DNA of 44,292 bases from Sedimentisphaerales bacterium (GCA_016928975.1 JAFGJR010000230.1:1-44292); one strand, 5' to 3'; shown: positions 17,977-27,182, counted from the stretch's first letter. The notes: generated by a model from the sequence alone, not told the origin. Translations and numbers: made by a program.

Positions 17977-19827
17977 TCACCAGGACATGTCGTCGGCTTC
18001 GGGATTGTACGAGACGGGGGTCGCGGCGGGCGTGCGGTCGACGACGCGTTTGTCGGGAAGCAGTTGGGTGCCCTCGAGGTAGTGCAGGGTCTTGCCCAGG
18101 ATGGCGGCGGCAACGGGGGCGGCCACGGTGCCGCCGGTGTAGCCCTTCCTCAGGGCCACGTTGGGCCGGCGAATGGAGACCAGGACGATGACCCTCGGGT
18201 CGTCGGCCGGGGCGCCGGCGACGAAGGAGGCCATGTACGCCTTCTCCTCGTAGCCGCGACTGCCGGGCTTGGCCAGTTGGGCAGTGCCGCTCTTGCCGAA
18301 GACCTGCCATTCGTCGAGCTTGGCCCTGGTGCCGGTCCCTTCCTTGACGACGGCGACCATCGCCTGGCTGACGATCCATTTGGCGACCTCCGGCTTGATC
18401 ACGTAGCCGAGCTGCGGCTCAGACGGGCGCATATCGACCGTCGTGCCGTCCGGGTGGACGAAGGCTTTGATGATGTACGGGCGGCACAGCCGGCCGCCGT
18501 TGGCCAGCATGCAGAAGGCGCGGACCATCTGCATGGCCGTGACGTTGATCTCCTGGCCAAAGGGAATACGTGTGGGGCTGTAGCCGGTCCAGTCTTTGGT
18601 TGGGCGAAGCAGACCCTCCGCCTCGCCCGGCAGACCCATGCTCACTCGTCGCCCGTAGCCAAAGAGGGTCAGTCCCTCATACAGTCGCGTCGGGCCGAGA
18701 CGCTGGCCAATCTTGGCCATGCCGATATTGCTGGACTTGGCGATGATCTCCTTGAGCGTCAGGTCGCCGAAGCCTTGCTTGTACTCGCCGATCGATCCGA
18801 AGCCTTTGCCGTAGTAGTGGCCATTCTCACAGAAGATCGTCTCGTAGCGGCTGACTACGCCGGTGTCGAGCGCGATGGCAGCAACCACCGGCTTGATGAT
18901 GCTGCCCGGCTCGTACGTGTCGGTGAGCACGCGGTTGTAGAAATGGTTCGGGTCGGTCCGGCGCGCGTCGGCGGGATCGAAGTCCGGCAGCGAGACCATC
19001 GCGAGGATCGCCCCGCTCTTCACATCGACGACGACCGCCACGGCGCCCTCCGCCTCGTATGCTTTGTACTGCCGGACCAGCTCCTCGCGGGCGAACTGCT
19101 GGATCGTCGCATCCAGGGTCAGGAGAATGCCGGCGCCGTTGATGGGCAGATCGCGGTCCTGCTGGCTCTGTAGGCAAAAGGCGATCGGGCGGCGGTGGAC
19201 ATCGACGTAGAACGTGTTCGTGGCGCCCTGTCCACGCAGCTCGCGGTCGTAGCCGAACTCCACGCCGGCCAAGCCACGATTGTCCACGCTGGTGAAGCCA
19301 ATGACGTGCGAGGTGAGCCGGCCGGTGGGATAGTACCGCTGCCAGCCGTACTGAATGCCGATGCCCTGGATCGGGCGGACCGCTTCACATTCGACGGCGG
19401 AGGCCCCGACCTTGATGGGCACATAGCCCTGGTTGTGGCTCTCCATGATCGTCTTGCAGACCTCGTGGGCGGGCGTGTCGAGCATCGTAGCGAGGCGGTT
19501 CGAGGTGTCCCTCGGCTCGCGGACGATTCGCGGCTCGGCGAAGATCGTGCGGAACTGGTTGCTGGCGGCCAGCACGCGGCCCCGGCAGTCGAGGATCGCG
19601 CCTCGCTGTGGCTCCAGGGGCACGTACGCGAGCTGTTGGTCCATGCACTTGCCGGCGTAGTAGTCGCCCCGGCTGTACTGGAGACAGAAGCACCGCCAGC
19701 CCAGGGCAAAGAGGGCGAGAACCACGAGCCCAAGGAGCACGACGATGGTGATCTGCTCGCGCCTGGCGCCCGGCGGTCCCGGAGCGACCGTTGCAGCGAT
19801 GCCGTCGATGAGGCTCCTCAATCCCAT
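17977..19827 (-). CDS. ftsI: peptidoglycan transpeptidase FtsI (PBP3/PBP2 class B)
   Basis: This 616-residue class B penicillin-binding protein cross-links septal peptidoglycan. It has one membrane segment (about residues 25-48), a dimerisation region starting PQRGAILDCRGRVLA, then a transpeptidase domain. The three active-site motifs are intact: SIIK at 309-312, SSN at 365-367 and KSGT at 512-515. It lies downstream of an ftsL-like gene and rsmH in the usual dcw order, so the division form rather than an elongation form is likely. Intact motifs imply that this organism makes peptidoglycan, which not all planctomycetes were thought to do. No PASTA domain. Confidence 0.93.
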   Translation of the reverse strand: MGLRSLIDGIAATVAPGPPGARREQITIVVLLGLVVLALFALGWRCFCLQYSRGDYYAGKCMDQQLAYVPLEPQRGAILDCRGRVLAASNQFRTIFAEPRIVREPRDTSNRLATMLDTPAHEVCKTIMESHNQGYVPIKVGASAVECEAVRPIQGIGIQYGWQRYYPTGRLTSHVIGFTSVDNRGLAGVEFGYDRELRGQGATNTFYVDVHRRPIAFCLQSQQDRDLPINGAGILLTLDATIQQFAREELVRQYKAYEAEGAVAVVVDVKSGAILAMVSLPDFDPADARRTDPNHFYNRVLTDTYEPGSIIKPVVAAIALDTGVVSRYETIFCENGHYYGKGFGSIGEYKQGFGDLTLKEIIAKSSNIGMAKIGQRLGPTRLYEGLTLFGYGRRVSMGLPGEAEGLLRPTKDWTGYSPTRIPFGQEINVTAMQMVRAFCMLANGGRLCRPYIIKAFVHPDGTTVDMRPSEPQLGYVIKPEVAKWIVSQAMVAVVKEGTGTRAKLDEWQVFGKSGTAQLAKPGSRGYEEKAYMASFVAGAPADDPRVIVLVSIRRPNVALRKGYTGGTVAAPVAAAILGKTLHYLEGTQLLPDKRVVDRTPAATPVSYNPEADDMSW

Positions 19828-19896
19828 GCACGTCGTCCATACAACAGAGGCAGGGCACGCACGGAGCGCCGCGCGGCAATACTCGACCTATTCCCT

Positions 19897-20139
19897 CTAC
19901 GGCCTGGGCCTACCCGGTCCGCCGTACTCGCCGGCATGGTGGGAAATTGAGGCCGGGTTGATCAGGCTCTCCACGCGAAGCTGCTTCTGCCACAGGTCCT
20001 GCTGGAGCCGGCCCTGCTCGATCTTGTACCGCCGCAGCGTATAGAAGACCCGATGGTTGGAGCCCCGCAAATACACGCTGACGATCAGCGTAGCAGCAAA
20101 GAAGAAGATCACCAGAACCAGGCAAAGCCGTGAGCCCAT
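19897..20139 (-). CDS. ftsL: FtsL-like small bitopic division protein
   Basis: The product has 80 residues from the ATG at 20139; a TTG at 20157, directly after the upstream stop, would add six. A short N-terminus leads into one membrane segment (LCLVLVIFFFAATLIVSVYL). A charged helix rich in Q, R and L (YKIEQGRLQQDLWQKQLRVE) follows, as in FtsL/DivIC proteins. FtsL sequences diverge greatly, so the call rests mostly on topology, size and position between rsmH and ftsI. In other bacteria it joins FtsB and FtsQ to activate FtsWI. Confidence 0.65.
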   Translation of the reverse strand: MGSRLCLVLVIFFFAATLIVSVYLRGSNHRVFYTLRRYKIEQGRLQQDLWQKQLRVESLINPASISHHAGEYGGPGRPRP

Positions 20140-20157
20140 GAGGCGCCCCGTGACCAA

Positions 20158-21213
20158 CTAACGTGCCGGCAGGCGCAGACGCATTCCGACGTTGATTTTG
20201 ACGTCCCCCTTCAAGGCATCGGCATTGAGCTTGGCGATCTCTTCATACCGGGGTCCGCTGCCAAGCTGGGTCGACGCGATCTTCCAGAGATTGTCACCTT
20301 CCTGCACTACGTACCACCGCTCGGCCGTCGCCGGCTTGGCGGGCTCGTTTTTCGCTGTGTCCGGCTTGCCCGGCGACGTCTTGTCCGGGGCGGGGACGGG
20401 CCTCTTGCCGATCGCCTCCACCTTCTCGAACAACGTCCTGGGCAAGACCGTGTCGGGCCTCTTCTCGACCGGCTTGGGCCTGGCGGGCGGGGGGATCACC
20501 AGCTCCTGCCCTATGGCTACGTCGTCCGGGGACTTGAGGACGTTTCGATTCGCCTCGAAGATGCGCTGGTTGTTGATGATCCGGTTGCCCTCTTCGGCTC
20601 CATACATCTTCTTGGCAATAGTGGCGAGGTTGTCGCCATCGACGACGACGTACGTTCGCACGGCGCCCGTCGAAGCAGATGCGGCGGGCCCGGCGGTGTC
20701 GGTCACCGGCGCTTGCGTCGATCTCACGTCCGCCGTAGACTGCTGCGGTTGCGCCACGTGGACGCTTGGGGCCGGCTCCGTCACCCTCTGCTGGCCGGTG
20801 GACGGACCCGACGCCTCCGCCAGCGTCTTCACGATGTCCGCCAATCCGTTGGTGAGCTTCTCCAGCCCGTCGGCGCTGGGCATCGGAAGAATGGAGCGGA
20901 CGCCCTCCCCGGCATTGTCCGCTGCCACGGGCTGTTCAGGCGTGGGGGTCGTGGGCTCGACGCTCTTGGTTGCCGCCGCCGCGTCGGGCTCGCCGGTCTG
21001 CTGGTCCAGCAGCTCCGACCAACTGATCGTCTCCTGGGCCTTGCGTTCCCGTTCCGCCAGGACCAGGTTCTCATCTTGCGTCGGCATCATGTTCGTGGTC
21101 ACCTCGCCCTTGGTCGTCTGAGGCCGCAGGCTCGGCAGACCGTTGATGATGAAGGCGATGACGAAGATGAAGATCAGTCCCAGCAGCAAACCAATTTTCG
21201 CGTCCGACGTCAT
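20158..21213 (-). CDS. membrane-anchored protein with two LysM domains
   Basis: This 351-residue protein has one N-terminal membrane segment (IGLLLGLIFIFVIAFIINGL), a long Pro/Ala/Thr-rich low-complexity linker, then two LysM modules. The first begins YVVVDGDNLATIAKKMYG (near residue 190) and the second YVVQEGDNLWKIASTQLG near the C-terminus. LysM binds GlcNAc-containing glycans such as peptidoglycan. It sits between rsmH and the ftsL-like gene, a place where most bacteria have nothing or ftsL directly, so it is a good candidate for an envelope or division accessory factor. That role is inference from position. Confidence 0.85.
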   Translation of the reverse strand: MTSDAKIGLLLGLIFIFVIAFIINGLPSLRPQTTKGEVTTNMMPTQDENLVLAERERKAQETISWSELLDQQTGEPDAAAATKSVEPTTPTPEQPVAADNAGEGVRSILPMPSADGLEKLTNGLADIVKTLAEASGPSTGQQRVTEPAPSVHVAQPQQSTADVRSTQAPVTDTAGPAASASTGAVRTYVVVDGDNLATIAKKMYGAEEGNRIINNQRIFEANRNVLKSPDDVAIGQELVIPPPARPKPVEKRPDTVLPRTLFEKVEAIGKRPVPAPDKTSPGKPDTAKNEPAKPATAERWYVVQEGDNLWKIASTQLGSGPRYEEIAKLNADALKGDVKINVGMRLRLPAR

Positions 21214-21304
21214 GTTCCGACTCCGTTCCTACCCTTCGACTCGTTTCCTTCCCGCCAGCCTGAGCATTCCTGCCCGCCGATTAGCCAGTTCCGAGAAATC
21301 CCAC

Positions 21305-22210
21305 TCAGTTCTTCTGTGCAATCCTCAATTTCGCGCTTCGGGCTCTGTGGTTGACAGCGATCTCTGCCTCACCGGGCACGATCGGCTTCTTCGTCAGGAT
21401 CTGATAGATGCCCTGCGATTGGTTCTGCTTGAAATCGCGCTTCACCAGGCCATCCTCCAGACTATGATAGCTGATGATCGCCACATAGCCGTCTTTGCCG
21501 AGCAGTCGTGGCGCGGCGCCCACCAGCCGATCGAGGTTCTCCAACTCGTGGTTGACGGCGATCCGCAGCGCCTGGAACGTCCGGGTCGCCGGATGGATTC
21601 TCGACCTGCGCTTGTTTCCCGGCGTGGCCAAAGCAGCAACGACGACCTGGGCCAACTGCCCGGTCGTCGTGATCGGCCCATGCCCCCGGCGTCGCACGAT
21701 GTAGCGCGCGATCCGCCGTGACGCTCTGTCTTGCCCATATTGATAGATCAGATCTGCCAGTGGTTCTTCGTCAAATCCATTGACTATATCGGCCGCCGTC
21801 GTCTCCAAGCTTTCGTCAATTCTCATGTCTAACGGCATATCCGTACGAAAACTCAGCCCAATTTCACTGTCCGTGAGCTGGGCCGAGCATAGCCCCAAAT
21901 CCGCGAGGATGAAATCCGCCTCCGTGATGCCCAACTCCCCGACTCGCTCCGCAATCTGCGAGAAATTGGATTTGATGAGGATGACCTTGCATCGAAGGCA
22001 TGCCAACCGCTGCCGGGCCCGCTCCAGCGATTTGCTGTCGATGTCCAATCCGACCAGCGTCCCCGCTGGACCCAGGCGTTGTCCGAACAGAAAGCTATGA
22101 CCTCCGTGTCCAATGGTCGCGTCGACCATCACCCCGTCCTGAGGTAAGCTTATCTGTTCGGCTAAAGGTTCCGAAAGGACCGGAACGTGTTCTGCATTTG
22201 ACGGAGTCAC
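21305..22210 (-). CDS. rsmH: 16S rRNA (cytosine1402-N4)-methyltransferase
   Basis: RsmH (MraW), 301 residues, methylates N4 of C1402 in the 16S rRNA P site using S-adenosylmethionine. Family marks are HVPVLSEPLAEQI at the start, DATIGHGGHSFLF as the SAM-binding loop, ADLGLCSAQL in place of the usual DLGVSS block, and the C-terminal ISYHSLEDGLVKRDFK stretch. Its position after mraZ is the standard dcw arrangement. The following gene starts 91 bases downstream. Confidence 0.96.
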   Translation of the reverse strand: MTPSNAEHVPVLSEPLAEQISLPQDGVMVDATIGHGGHSFLFGQRLGPAGTLVGLDIDSKSLERARQRLACLRCKVILIKSNFSQIAERVGELGITEADFILADLGLCSAQLTDSEIGLSFRTDMPLDMRIDESLETTAADIVNGFDEEPLADLIYQYGQDRASRRIARYIVRRRGHGPITTTGQLAQVVVAALATPGNKRRSRIHPATRTFQALRIAVNHELENLDRLVGAAPRLLGKDGYVAIISYHSLEDGLVKRDFKQNQSQGIYQILTKKPIVPGEAEIAVNHRARSAKLRIAQKN

Positions 22211-22272
22211 CTATGCATCTGCGAGCCATGCCCCCGGCGCCGTCCCTCGCACCGGGCGGCGGCACCATCAAG

Positions 22273-22476
22273 TTACCCTACCCCGACCGCCTCCGCGTGC
22301 TGGCGGAGCCGTTCGACGTGGGGCGAGAACGTAACGCCGGCGAACAGGGGACTGTGCCGGAGCCGGTCCAGGCGCTCGCTCAATACCGCCACCGACGCGT
22401 ACGTCTGCTCATCCACGGGTCGTCTGCCGTTGAGACTGGCGCCCACAACCTGACAATGCCGATCCATCCGGATCAT
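22273..22476 (-). CDS. 67-residue hypothetical protein overlapping mraZ
   Basis: The ATG at 22476 overlaps the mraZ stop in an ATGA arrangement, the classic layout for translational coupling. The frame runs 67 codons and ends 62 bases before rsmH starts. The product is soluble and rich in Arg and Val, beginning MIRMDRHCQVVGASLNGRRP. It has no membrane segment or recognisable motif. I do not recognise a family. Support is positional; it could still be a chance ORF in a GC-rich gap. Confidence 0.4.
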   Translation of the reverse strand: MIRMDRHCQVVGASLNGRRPVDEQTYASVAVLSERLDRLRHSPLFAGVTFSPHVERLRQHAEAVGVG

Positions 22477-22967
22477 GGTACCTCCAACTCTGCCGATAGT
22501 TCCTTGGCCTGTTGCTGCATGACCGCCTGTCGCGCCTGGGTCATCTGCGTCTGGTACTGCTTCATGTGATCGCAAACGTACTGCTCCCAGTCCTGCGTGT
22601 TCCACAGCTCGATGTGATCCCTGACGCCGACGAGGGTGACGTCATCGTTCAGTCCGGCCCGCTTTCGCAGCCTCTCATTGAGAAGCAGCCGGCCCTGGTT
22701 GTCCAGCTCCACCTTGCTCGCCAATGCAAAGCTGATCCGCTCGAAGACGACCGCCTCGTCCGGGGCCGTGCCCGCCGGAGCCACCGTCAACGCGATCTGC
22801 TCGAAATACTTCTCCGGATACAGGCACAAAATCCCATTCGCCCCGAGGACAAGGTAGAAACTGCTGCCATGCTTGTCCACGTCGATCTGGTTGCGCAGCT
22901 TGTTCGAGACAAGCACACGCCCCTTGTCGTCGATCACGTGCTGATGCTCACCTGTTAGTAACAGCAT
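22473..22967 (-). CDS. mraZ: transcriptional regulator MraZ
   Basis: The protein has 164 residues from the ATG at 22967. It has the two AbrB/SpoVT-like MraZ repeats: GEHQHVIDDKGRVLVSNKLR at the N-terminus and a second (ASKVELDNQGRLLLNERLRK) about 70 residues later, each with the D-x-x-G-R core. The open frame upstream adds 46 residues but would cross the promoter, so the internal start is used. MraZ binds repeated TGGG-type boxes before its own gene and controls the dcw operon. It is the first gene of the cluster, as usual. The glutamine-rich C-terminal helix (QAVMQQQAKELSAELE) is longer than in E. coli. Confidence 0.93.
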   Translation of the reverse strand: MLLLTGEHQHVIDDKGRVLVSNKLRNQIDVDKHGSSFYLVLGANGILCLYPEKYFEQIALTVAPAGTAPDEAVVFERISFALASKVELDNQGRLLLNERLRKRAGLNDDVTLVGVRDHIELWNTQDWEQYVCDHMKQYQTQMTQARQAVMQQQAKELSAELEVP

Positions 22968-23002
22968 GGCAAACGTCCCACTCTGTTCATCTCTGCAGGG
23001 AG

Positions 23003-23030
23003 ATTCTACCACTGGCTCCCACAGAGTCAA
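23003..23030 (-). promoter_or_regulatory. mraZ/dcw promoter with overlapping MraZ-box-like repeats
   Basis: On the minus strand TTGACT (23025-23030) and TAGAAT (23003-23008) are 16 bases apart, giving a leader of about 30 bases before the mraZ ATG. Inside the promoter TGGGA (23017-23021) and TGGTA (23007-23011) repeat with a 10-base period, as known MraZ operators do. This suggests autoregulation. Confidence 0.5.
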
Positions 23031-23105
23031 CACTCTGCTCCACATTTTCGCGAATTTTTCCGCAATTCTGTTATCAGACGTGACATCGCATTGGCGCAAC
23101 CCCAT

Positions 23106-23460
23106 GCGCGACGGGTATTTACGGACCTTTGCGGAGCATCCTCCCTGGCTTCGAGCATTTCGCTCGCTGTTTCCGGCATCAGCCCTTCCTATGATCGCTT
23201 GCTGCGTTTGCCAGGGGGTGCGTGGGAGAGGCTGGCGGAAACCAAGCCCGGCGGCACCTGCGAGACAGAACAGACGGACGGCATGTCGACGACAGCGGCG
23301 ACCACAGGTGCACAGAGAACCAGAAGCCGTACGATGGAACAGTTGGCCTGGGACACCCGGGTGGATTCATCGCCCGTGGAGGTGAACCGCGCACGCTACA
23401 CCAACGGCGTGCTCGACGTGACCAGCCAGCTCACCTTCGAGTCCAACGCCTCAAAGAACG
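23106..23460. other. intergenic stretch without a supported gene
   Basis: This lies between the divergent mraZ promoter and the hairpin that ends the metalloprotease gene. A plus-strand open frame (23091-23504) crosses it, but it has no ribosome site and reads through the terminator hairpin. I see no RNA gene or repeat. Confidence 0.5.
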
Positions 23461-23498
23461 ACAGCCGCCCGTCGCGATTGATCGCAACAGGCGGCTGT
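23461..23498 (-). terminator. strong terminator hairpin after the metalloprotease gene
   Basis: On the minus strand two 17-base arms (23482-23498 and 23461-23477), paired throughout with two G-U wobbles, close a 4-base loop (tcaa). CGTTCTTT follows. It lies 43 bases beyond the stop of the large secreted metalloprotease gene. Confidence 0.65.
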
Positions 23499-23541
23499 CC
23501 ATGATCCTGTCAGAATGCGCGAGTACGGTGTCCCCGCCGGA

Positions 23542-26500
23542 TCACTTAGGCTGGTATGTGATCTTCAGACGAGGGGCTTTGGTCGGGTCGCCGTCGAAGG
23601 CCCAGATACGACGATCCTCCGTGGAATCGCTCGTCGAGTAGATCAGCACGAGGGAGTTGCCGGACGACCAGCCCGGCCGGTTGACAACCTCCTGGATCAC
23701 CCGACTGATGTCGGGGCTGTCGTACCACGTGTTGGCCGTCCACGGCGTGCCGTCGAAATTCCACGTCTGCGATGCGCTCGTGAGCTTCAAGACAGACAGA
23801 CGCCGGGTCACACCGGTGAAGTCGGCAGGATTGTCCGCCGCTTCCGCCTGGACCCTGCCCTCAATCCGGCCCGTCAGTCCGTACGTGTACGAGCACCAGC
23901 TCCATGTCGCGCTCTTGATGGTCGCCCCCTGCGGAATCTGGACATTCCTGAACCTGGACCCATCCGTGTAGTTGCCGACGACGGTCTCGGGGGTGGCTGT
24001 GTTCTGGTACGCGCTGAATTTCATGACATGCGTATCGTCCGCGCCGGCCGACACCTGGCACTCCACCGTCTTCTCTCCGACGATCGTGATGCTCACGGTG
24101 GCGGTGTTCGACGATCCACCCGTCGGCGGCACGCCGCCGTCGTTGGCGTCGAACGTGAAGCTGTCCTGCCCGGACCAGTTGGGGTCCGGCCGGTAGACGA
24201 CCTGGCCGGTCGCGGAAGGTATGATCGCCGGCGCCGGCCCGATCGTCACGCCCGTCGACGGGTCCGCCAGCGAGCCGTGACTGGGCAGCGAACGGACCGT
24301 ATAAGTCAGCGCGCCGGGCGGCTCCGGCAAGCCGTCATCCACCGCCTGGAGCGTAACCGTCACGGGCGTGTTGGCCGTTCCCGCCACGGAGACATCCCGC
24401 GCCACCGGCGGCTTGGGCACGACCGGCTTGTACGTAAGCCGGATATCGTCGATATAGACCATCCCCATAACGCCCGGATCATCCACACCAATACTGATGC
24501 TGAGGATGTCGATATGCAGCCAGTCTTGAGGCGGATCCCAATCCCAGCGGGACAGCGTGACCTCCTGCCATTCGGGTCTCATCAAGTCCACGACGGGGTA
24601 CGTCTTCCGGTCGTTGATCGCGACAAAGAACTGTCCGCCCGTGTTGGTGGTTTCGCCGCGAAGCCACAGGGATAGCGTGTTGTACTCGTTACAGTCAATG
24701 GGAGGATCGAATGTCCGTTCCACGTAGGAGTTCGGCTCGAACAGGTTGTTGTAGGAGATGCCCATGGACTGGTTGCCGCCGTGGACGACGTCCGTCTCTC
24801 CAGGCGCGTTGCCGCCTCCAGACCACGTGAGACTGGCGACGGAGCCGCTGTCATTGCCGACGACTCTCTCCGGCCAATACTGGCCCAGACCGTCGATCCA
24901 CGTCTCAGAGACGCGATTCGGCGACTCGTTCGTGTAGCTCTCGAAATCGTCGATAACGAGGCTCGCCATCTCAATGGCATTGAAGGCGCAGAGCCCCTCG
25001 CAGTCGACGGCCGAAATGAAATAGAAACTGTCATCAAGAGACGCCACGGGCTGAAACACGAACTGCCCCGTCGCAGCGCCCGTGGGATCGGTCATTCCCG
25101 AGGAGACGGTGGTCTGATCGATGCGAAGATCGAACGGGCTCTCCGGCGTCAGGCCCGTCACCTGGAAATCGAGGACGGCGCCGACTGTCGCTGCGCCCTG
25201 GAACAGGGTCAGCTTGGGCTGCCTCCGCCACCAGTCAAGCTCGAATTCGAGCTGAGCCTGGTCCGCGAGTCGGTCGCCATCGTCATAGGAAGTAACCGTA
25301 ATGGGAATTGAGGATGGCGTCACACCGTCCAAGGACAGAAGCCATTTGGGCACATGAAATTCGATCTGCTGCTCAACCACGATCGGAGGACCGTCGATGT
25401 CCAACGCCATGATGCCATCTTCAATGGCCATGTTGTTCAAAAAGCCTGCAAGGGTGCCGGTAGCAAGGTCGTACACCTCCCCCTGGATCGTGGGCATGCT
25501 GACACTTCCATCGGTCACGGTCATGCGAACGAGTTGCTCGTCCCCGGACCGGTTGGGGTCTGTATCCCAGGTCAGCTCGTAGGTCGAGCGAAATGCCACC
25601 CCTTGAGGGAAGAGGCCATCCAGCGTAATCAAGCCATGGAGAACGGGATCGGCCTCATCCGAGTGGATGGTTATCAAGCCCAAGTCCAAGTATCCCGGCA
25701 TCTCATCGCTGTCATTGACGTCGGCTTGCGATTTCGCCTTTTTCTCTTCGCCTGCTCCCTTGGCCGGATCACCCTTGGCATCCTGTGTCGCACCCTTCTG
25801 TTGGTTCTTCTGTTCGCCGAGTGCGCCCTCGTTCTCCTTCTCCACAAGCGTCCCCCATTTGGCGAGGAAACCGTCCATCATGATCTTTATTATCTGCCTC
25901 GGTGTGATACTCACTCCACCTGAATCCCTCCCGTTCCAGCCCTCCCGCCAATTGGAGGGCGCCATGATGTTGCCTCTGCCCGTCGGTCCGGCTTCGTTCT
26001 TGGCGTGTCCCTGCTCATTGGCCTTGATCTCCGTGCCGTCTTTCTTGACATCAATCACATGGTCCTTGCCCAGATTCAAGGCGTGGTAGATCTCATGGGC
26101 GACGGTCTGCGCTGATTGGAGGTCATCTCCACGATCCTGCACAATGATAGCCGGATTCGGGGGTAGGGACGCGCCGGGACTGCCTTGGCAGGGCTCGACC
26201 GCGAAAGCCACTTTCATCCCCTTTTTGCCGCCATCAACCTCCTTGCTCCCCTCCTTGATGACTTCGACTGCCTCCTCATCTGTGAATTTTCCGTCCTGAT
26301 TGTTCCCGTGGGTTTTGCCTTCGTTGACCTTGACAACGTTCAGTATGATCACCGCCTGCTTGAGGATCCTGCTGGCCTGCTCCAGGATACTCTTGGCCGT
26401 ATCTATGGTCGTCGCGTTCCCACCATCGGCCTTCTTGTAGATGTTGACAGTAACATCGATCTTTGTGAAGCGTGGAATCCCACTCAGCAGACTTGCTCCT

Positions 26501-26922
26501 CTGGAACCATCCTCGTATGTCCAGTACAACTCATCCGGCTGAAGTTTGGTCTGCGTCTCGCCGCTCTTCGACGTGACAAGAACGGATATCGAGGTCCCCC
26601 GAGGGATAGGCGCCTTGAACTGCCAATCAATGCTCACATCTTGATATCGTCCTCCCCCGATATCGGTATACTTCGGGGCACCCTCGGCCATCACGAGTTC
26701 TCCCTTCTCATTCGTATAAGTGGCCATGGCCTGCGCGACTTTGTCTTCGGCATTGGGCAGTCGGAATCGCAGGTGAAAATCCGTCGCAAACTCGTGACCA
26801 AGCTTCCCGTCATCAAGGTGCGTGAAGTCTTCCTGGAAGATCCAGGCCCCTGCATTCTCGTGTAAGCACTCGAAGGTGCAGAACAACGCAATGACCATGT
26901 AGGCTGTTCTCAAGTTCCTCAT
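23542..26922 (-). CDS. large secreted zincin-like metalloprotease with binding domains
   Basis: The protein has 1126 residues from the ATG at 26922, which has GGGAG eight bases upstream. A signal peptide ends near ENAGA. The protease-like region has HEIYHALNLGKDH (residues 276-288), a metzincin-like zinc motif with two extra residues before the glycine, and a Met-turn-like NIMAPS (318-323) followed by ITPRQIIKIM. A central region leads to a DDFESYTNE...WIDGLGQYWPE carbohydrate-binding-like domain near 670-860, then a cadherin/Ig-like repeat (PNWSGQDSFTFDANDGG). The C-terminal beta domain (DDTHV..., ending KITYQPK) is shared with the subtilase gene at 35394. It is probably extracellular; the substrate is unknown. 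A short conserved ORF lies 80 bases upstream. Confidence 0.85.
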   Translation of the reverse strand: MRNLRTAYMVIALFCTFECLHENAGAWIFQEDFTHLDDGKLGHEFATDFHLRFRLPNAEDKVAQAMATYTNEKGELVMAEGAPKYTDIGGGRYQDVSIDWQFKAPIPRGTSISVLVTSKSGETQTKLQPDELYWTYEDGSRGASLLSGIPRFTKIDVTVNIYKKADGGNATTIDTAKSILEQASRILKQAVIILNVVKVNEGKTHGNNQDGKFTDEEAVEVIKEGSKEVDGGKKGMKVAFAVEPCQGSPGASLPPNPAIIVQDRGDDLQSAQTVAHEIYHALNLGKDHVIDVKKDGTEIKANEQGHAKNEAGPTGRGNIMAPSNWREGWNGRDSGGVSITPRQIIKIMMDGFLAKWGTLVEKENEGALGEQKNQQKGATQDAKGDPAKGAGEEKKAKSQADVNDSDEMPGYLDLGLITIHSDEADPVLHGLITLDGLFPQGVAFRSTYELTWDTDPNRSGDEQLVRMTVTDGSVSMPTIQGEVYDLATGTLAGFLNNMAIEDGIMALDIDGPPIVVEQQIEFHVPKWLLSLDGVTPSSIPITVTSYDDGDRLADQAQLEFELDWWRRQPKLTLFQGAATVGAVLDFQVTGLTPESPFDLRIDQTTVSSGMTDPTGAATGQFVFQPVASLDDSFYFISAVDCEGLCAFNAIEMASLVIDDFESYTNESPNRVSETWIDGLGQYWPERVVGNDSGSVASLTWSGGGNAPGETDVVHGGNQSMGISYNNLFEPNSYVERTFDPPIDCNEYNTLSLWLRGETTNTGGQFFVAINDRKTYPVVDLMRPEWQEVTLSRWDWDPPQDWLHIDILSISIGVDDPGVMGMVYIDDIRLTYKPVVPKPPVARDVSVAGTANTPVTVTLQAVDDGLPEPPGALTYTVRSLPSHGSLADPSTGVTIGPAPAIIPSATGQVVYRPDPNWSGQDSFTFDANDGGVPPTGGSSNTATVSITIVGEKTVECQVSAGADDTHVMKFSAYQNTATPETVVGNYTDGSRFRNVQIPQGATIKSATWSWCSYTYGLTGRIEGRVQAEAADNPADFTGVTRRLSVLKLTSASQTWNFDGTPWTANTWYDSPDISRVIQEVVNRPGWSSGNSLVLIYSTSDSTEDRRIWAFDGDPTKAPRLKITYQPK

Positions 26923-27002
26923 TTGACTGCTCCCGTTCACTCGTGCGTTCCTGCTGCCCCCACTGGCGTGACCATACGGTCAACTGCTGCGAGAGACAGC
27001 CG

Positions 27003-27182
27003 CTATGACTCTGTGCCCTGGCACAGCGGATACATGTCGGTGCCGGCGATCCTCGTCGCACGTAGGCGGCTGTCCCGCCGTCTCGCTGTGAAGCGGTTGC
27101 GGACGGTCAGGAGGAATGGGGGGAAGTCAGGTGTGTTGAGAACGCCGCATTGAGGGCCTGTAGGCTCACTCTGGAGGCTCAT
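27003..27182 (-). CDS. 59-residue peptide with the VLNTPDFP..FLLTVRNRF motif (copy A)
   Basis: The ATG at 27182 has AAGGGAGA seven bases upstream. The product begins MSLQSEPTGPQCG and continues VLNTPDFPPFLLTVRNRF, then a basic tail ending CQGTES. The motif recurs in the ORF at 34579-34779. Across its 18 codons, four differences are synonymous and one changes the residue, whereas the flanks diverge; this points to selection on the peptide. It lies between the radical SAM/SPASM gene and the secreted metalloprotease gene on the same strand, and has its own likely promoter about 180 bases upstream. It may be a RiPP precursor, a leader peptide or a signalling peptide. No known family recognised. 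Confidence 0.6.
   Translation of the reverse strand: MSLQSEPTGPQCGVLNTPDFPPFLLTVRNRFTARRRDSRLRATRIAGTDMYPLCQGTES

Noticed and set aside
23091..23504. A 137-codon plus-strand frame between mraZ and the metalloprotease gene
   Set aside because: It has no ribosome site and no recognisable product, and it reads through a strong hairpin that terminates the opposite gene.
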